Assembly: GCA_002869095.1 (NCBI GenBank)
Contig: PKTO01000009.1
Span: 1 to 9,178 of the forward strand
Direction of reading: 5' to 3'
Length of the DNA stretch: 9,178 bases
Source: Clostridiales bacterium
GTDB lineage: Bacteria; Bacillota; Clostridia; Peptostreptococcales; BM714
This document shows positions 6,026-9,178 of this stretch, piece after piece. A program made the position numbers and the translations under genes. The notes beneath the pieces were generated by a model that saw only the letters and a program-made list of their open reading frames with translations, did not search any database and was not told the DNA's origin. How positions within the stretch are numbered: position 1 is the stretch's first letter; each line of letters opens with the position of its first letter.

Positions 6026-8248
6026 TTGAAAAACAGGATACTGGATTTGACTCCGGAGATATTGGAAGAAAACTACATGAATTTCGACATGTGCCTTTTG
6101 GCGGCGTATTCGGAAACCCATTTCAGGATATTTCTGAAAGACAGCGAGCCTGGCGGATTTCTTGCCAATCTAAGGGAAGCGGAAGTTGACATCAAGCTGC
6201 CCATGCAGATCGTGACAAAAAACCTCAAAAGCAAAAACATGTCCATAATACTTGAGCATTACGAGGAAATCTTGGAGATGGTTCGGACGGTTGAACTCAG
6301 CCGCGACATGATACTGGAATCCGATTACCCGAGGCTGATACAGGCCATTCTCATATACATAGCGGACTACTACGAGAGGGACAGGGACCTGTTCTCAAAA
6401 GAGGACATAACCGGCCAGGTCAGTTTCATAACGAATTATTTCATGGAGCATCTTTCCATCCTCATATACCTTTCCATACTGTACGAATACAACCAGATAA
6501 ACAAAATGGAAATAGACGATGAGAGGAAGACATGCATTTCGAATCTGCTTAAGATGTACCAGACATGTTCTGTCTGCAGGATAACGGGAAGCATAATGGC
6601 GGATGAGCTCAATTCACTGAATGAAACGGTCAGGCAGTGCGAAATAGAGGCAAAAAGGAAAGAACGAGCAATTTCCAAGAAAAAGAAACTGATCGAGGAC
6701 CTCAGGGCCGAGATGAAGGCGCAAAAGAACAGGAACGAGAGCAGGGTTCAGGAAGATTGCGAAAAAATAAAGAAGGATCTTGAAAAATACAAAAAGGCCT
6801 TTGAGGAAGAGCGCACAAAGATACAGCAAATGGGGAAATCCATGGTTGCCAGGGAAGAATACGAGAAGAAGGAAAAAGAGGTCGCAGACGCCCACGCAAA
6901 ATATTGCGAAAGGGGCAGAAAAATAAGCGAACTCGAAAAGAAGCTCAAGGACATGGACATCGAAAACGAGCTTGAGGTTTTCAAGGCCTACCTGAAAAGG
7001 CACGGGCTTTCGGACGAGCTTTACCAGCTCATGTATCCCTACTACGATGCATATGTTTCCGGCGTCATACCGGATGCAGAGCTTGCGGGCGACAATCTTT
7101 CATACATAGGATACACGAGGCTGGTGGACGGACAGCACCACGTGTTCAACCCAAAAGGGACGGGCTTCAGGCTTTTCAATCTGCCCGAGGACGCCTACCT
7201 TGCGGAAAACCAGTTTGTTGCGGTAAGCTCCAAGAACACATTCATAAGAAGCTACCAAAGTTTTTACAATGGGGAAAGAAATGTTTCATCGTTTGCGGAA
7301 GTGTCTTCCCTCGACCCGGTCTGCGCTTACACGACAAAAAACAACGAGGAAAAGATTTGGCCAAACGCGGTGGCCAATTTGTCCAGAGGCGACATAGTGG
7401 GCCTTAGCGGCGGCAAGGTGGTTTTGACTAGGTACGAGAAGAAGGCCATATGCATAGGCGACATTCTTCCGTCAATCAAGGCAAGGGGGCACGGGGCTTT
7501 TTATGTATTGAAGACCGTGGCAAACGGGAGCCTTGTCTACGATTTTGCGGACAGGAGCGAGAAGGTTCTCACTGCAAACGGTGACGGTTTGACAAATGGA
7601 AAGATTGCGACCCTTAGAGGCAAGGACCTCGTGAGGTATTTCGATGACGAGGACTTCATATATTCCTCGCTTCCTTCCGACGGCAGCCGCATGGGCTTTT
7701 ACAAGGAAACCGAAATGGGCAAATTCATTGCCTTCGGGGACGGCACGTGCCGCTTGTTTTCGGAATTCGGCCTGTCGGGAAAAATGAGGGACTTTGATTT
7801 AGAGGACGGGGACATAATTGAAGTGAACGCATTCGACACCATCATTGATGCCTACGAGTGCGAATGCGAAGACGGGGAGTCAGACGAGAAAAAGATAAAG
7901 GAACGAAGGGACAAGCGGAGGCGGGAGGCAAGGAAAGAAGAAAGGCCGGGCATTCCGGTTGAAACGCATCCCGGAAAGGTGCTTGTGGTTGGAAGCGAGA
8001 AGTTCGCCAACGGCTACAAAAGCAGTTTCAAGAAGTGCGGATACGATGCCGAGGTTGTTTCCGGGCACGGGGCATACTTCGACATACACAGCGCGGCTCT
8101 CAAAAGCGACAAAATAATTTTCGTTACAACTGCGGCTTCACACAAGAACTACTACCGCATCAAGGAGGATTTCGGGGAAAGGATACTGTATGCCGCCTCG
8201 GACGGATTCAAATGCATTTTAGGACTGCTCAAACATAAAACGGTGTAG
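6026..8248 (+). CDS. Coiled-coil protein with C-terminal DUF2325 domain
   Basis: A 740-residue cytosolic protein of unknown function, unusually large for a DUF2325 carrier. Residues 1-190 are mainly helical. Residues about 195-310 are a very charged, heptad-like coiled coil rich in Lys and Glu. Residues about 345-608 are beta-rich with repeated modules. Residues 609-640 are a charged linker (ECECEDGESDEKKIKERR onward). Residues about 649-735 match DUF2325: a Rossmann-like strand KVLVVGSEKF, then SDKIIFVTTAASHKNY with the characteristic Ser-His. The TTG at 6026 is chosen because GGGAGGA (6013-6019) lies 6 bases upstream. The frame is open to another TTG at 5945, but that lies before the best promoter and has no ribosome binding site. 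The NYN nuclease gene starts 51 bases downstream with no terminator between, so the two probably act together. I infer a sensor or scaffold role that may bind nucleic acid. Confidence 0.85.
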   Translation: MKNRILDLTPEILEENYMNFDMCLLAAYSETHFRIFLKDSEPGGFLANLREAEVDIKLPMQIVTKNLKSKNMSIILEHYEEILEMVRTVELSRDMILESDYPRLIQAILIYIADYYERDRDLFSKEDITGQVSFITNYFMEHLSILIYLSILYEYNQINKMEIDDERKTCISNLLKMYQTCSVCRITGSIMADELNSLNETVRQCEIEAKRKERAISKKKKLIEDLRAEMKAQKNRNESRVQEDCEKIKKDLEKYKKAFEEERTKIQQMGKSMVAREEYEKKEKEVADAHAKYCERGRKISELEKKLKDMDIENELEVFKAYLKRHGLSDELYQLMYPYYDAYVSGVIPDAELAGDNLSYIGYTRLVDGQHHVFNPKGTGFRLFNLPEDAYLAENQFVAVSSKNTFIRSYQSFYNGERNVSSFAEVSSLDPVCAYTTKNNEEKIWPNAVANLSRGDIVGLSGGKVVLTRYEKKAICIGDILPSIKARGHGAFYVLKTVANGSLVYDFADRSEKVLTANGDGLTNGKIATLRGKDLVRYFDDEDFIYSSLPSDGSRMGFYKETEMGKFIAFGDGTCRLFSEFGLSGKMRDFDLEDGDIIEVNAFDTIIDAYECECEDGESDEKKIKERRDKRRREARKEERPGIPVETHPGKVLVVGSEKFANGYKSSFKKCGYDAEVVSGHGAYFDIHSAALKSDKIIFVTTAASHKNYYRIKEDFGERILYAASDGFKCILGLLKHKTV

Positions 8249-8299
8249 CGGCGGAAAAGGTAAAGATTCTAGGAACGGAAAATACAAAGGGGTGTTTTT

Positions 8300-9046
8300 A
8301 TGCAAAAGGACAAGCGCATAGCGATATTGATTGACGCGGACAATGTCTCGGACAAGTATATCAAGTACATAATCGACGAGATATCCAACCAGGGGACTCC
8401 CACATACAAGAGAATCTACGGGGATTGGACAAAGCCCCAACTGGGCTCGTGGAAGAACATTCTCCTAAAGCATTCAATAAACCCGATCCAGCAGTACAGC
8501 TACACAACCGGTAAGAACGCGACCGACGCGGCCCTCATAATCGACGCTATGGACATACTCTATTCGGGCAATGTAGACGGCTTTTGCATCGTTTCGAGCG
8601 ACAGCGACTTCACAAAGCTTGCCGCAAGGCTGCGGGAGGCGGGAATGCTTGTGATCGGGATGGGGGAGAAAAAGACTCCCAAGCCTTTCATAGCCGCATG
8701 CGAAAAGTTCAAGTATCTTGAGGTTCTTGCCTCGATGGCCCAGACCACCAGTGAGACCGACAGCAAGAAAAAGCCGGAGCAGGAAGAAATAAAGAACGGA
8801 ATGACCAGCAAGGAGCAGCTTGTCGAAACCGTAAAGACCATAATAAACGAGATATCCGACGAGGACGGCTGGGCCTACATGGCCGAGATAGGAAGCGTGC
8901 TCAACAAGCGCTACCCCGACTTCGACACCAGGAACTACGGCTATACAAAGCTTACGCCCTTTGTTTCCTCCCTCAAGAATTTCGAGATACGCTCTGTCAG
9001 GACAAAGGCAAACACCACCCTCAAGTATGTCCGCAACAAAAACTAA
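8300..9046 (+). CDS. LabA-like NYN (PIN-fold) ribonuclease with OST-HTH/LOTUS domain
   Basis: A 248-residue protein of normal length for the LabA-like NYN group. Residues about 5-145 form the NYN nuclease fold. Its acidic metal-binding residues are visible: Asp12 and Asp14 in LIDADN, Asp76 in NATDAALIIDAMD, and Asp101 and Asp103 in SSDSDF, followed by the typical KLAARLREAG helix. Residues about 150-172 are a polar linker. Residues about 174-247 match an OST-HTH/LOTUS domain, which binds RNA in other proteins. All the expected acidic positions are present, so an active metal-dependent ribonuclease is predicted. AAGGGGTG lies 5 bases before the ATG. The gene follows the DUF2325 gene by 51 bases and is probably its operon partner. 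Its RNA target is unknown. It is not YacP/Rae1, which has a different NYN subgroup and no OST-HTH. Confidence 0.92.
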   Translation: MQKDKRIAILIDADNVSDKYIKYIIDEISNQGTPTYKRIYGDWTKPQLGSWKNILLKHSINPIQQYSYTTGKNATDAALIIDAMDILYSGNVDGFCIVSSDSDFTKLAARLREAGMLVIGMGEKKTPKPFIAACEKFKYLEVLASMAQTTSETDSKKKPEQEEIKNGMTSKEQLVETVKTIINEISDEDGWAYMAEIGSVLNKRYPDFDTRNYGYTKLTPFVSSLKNFEIRSVRTKANTTLKYVRNKN

Positions 9047-9065
9047 AAAGGGACAGACCTTTTTT
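9045..9065 (+). terminator. Small A/T-flanked hairpin, weak terminator
   Basis: AAAAAGG (9045-9051) pairs with CCTTTTT (9058-9064) around a 6-base GACAGA loop, and one further T follows. It begins inside the NYN stop codon. Only two G-C pairs stabilise it, so termination would be weak. The form A5-GGGACAGACC-T6 resembles short hairpins I recall as dispersed in clostridial genomes, so it may be a repeat remnant instead. Confidence 0.4.
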
Positions 9066-9144
9066 ACTCCATTTTTGCAGAAGGACTGTGCGTGAGGCGA
9101 ATTTGCCTTTTGATACTTCATATATTACAAGGGAGGCGGCGCGT

Positions 9145-9178
9145 GTGACTAAGGGTAAAAAGAAAATAATATGGATGC
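9145..9178 (+). CDS. Start of a further gene, cut by the window edge
   Basis: GTG at 9145 opens a frame reading MTKGKKKIIWM to the window end. GGGAGG (9131-9136) lies 8 bases upstream, an excellent ribosome binding site. A competing GTG at 9143 is followed at once by TGA. The basic start followed by hydrophobic residues would suit a membrane protein or a signal sequence, but 11 codons are too few to tell. A TATATT at 9121-9126 could be a -10, though no properly spaced -35 is seen, so read-through from the NYN operon is also possible. Confidence 0.5.
   Translation, partial: MTKGKKKIIWM

Noticed and set aside
6614..7003. A 129-codon hydrophobic minus-strand frame that looks like a membrane protein
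   Set aside because: The Phe/Leu richness is what the complement of a Lys/Glu-rich coiled coil produces. It is not a separate gene.
8474..9121. A 215-codon open frame on the minus strand opposite the NYN gene
   Set aside because: It lies almost entirely antisense to the well-supported NYN/OST-HTH gene, has no recognisable domain, and reflects that gene's codon bias.
1..9178. CRISPR array, tRNA, rRNA, prophage or insertion sequence
   Set aside because: No spaced identical repeats, cloverleaf, rRNA-like sequence, transposase, integrase or terminal inverted repeats with target duplications were found.

Overview
The window looks like a chromosomal segment of a Bacillota (Firmicutes) bacterium, most likely a clostridial lineage. 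The signs are strong AGGAGG-type ribosome binding sites, SigA-like and extended -10 promoters, frequent AGG/AGA and ATA codons at moderate GC, and TTG and GTG start codons. I saw no rRNA, tRNA, insertion sequence or CRISPR array. It holds seven complete genes plus the first codons of an eighth.

Region 1 (1-1446): a minus-strand gene for a 379-residue protein with a C-terminal zinc-binding SEC-C motif. It is followed by a 283-bp divergent intergenic region with a recognisable promoter on each strand and an inverted repeat in the rightward leader. Region 2 (1447-3208): a probable two-gene operon. It encodes an AraC-type regulator with a GyrI-like ligand-binding domain, then an SPL-family (COG1533) radical SAM protein. 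Region 3 (3209-4371): a membrane transporter of the TehA/SLAC1 (TDT) family. Its near-consensus promoter overlaps a G/C-tract palindrome resembling a CsoR/CstR-family operator. A strong hairpin ends the gene and can also serve the convergent gene. Region 4 (4410-5660, minus): a membrane-anchored HD-GYP cyclic-di-GMP phosphodiesterase with all expected metal ligands.

Region 5 (5661-9046) is the most interesting part. A 365-bp regulatory region carries three separate dyads: one AT-rich, and two 25-bp elements of the form TTGCC-N15-GGCAA. After it comes a two-gene operon. The first gene encodes a 740-residue protein with a helical N-terminus, a long coiled coil, repeated beta-rich modules and a C-terminal DUF2325 domain. 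The second encodes a LabA-like NYN (PIN-fold) ribonuclease fused to an OST-HTH/LOTUS RNA-binding domain. A large coiled-coil protein of unknown function paired with an RNA-directed nuclease suggests an uncharacterised RNA-processing, stress or phage-defence module. That role is inference.

The window ends just after a small A/T-flanked hairpin and the ribosome binding site and GTG start of another gene. Three starts were moved from the longest open frame because the ribosome binding sites favour them: the AraC regulator at 1447, the TDT transporter at 3376 and the DUF2325 protein at 6026 (TTG).
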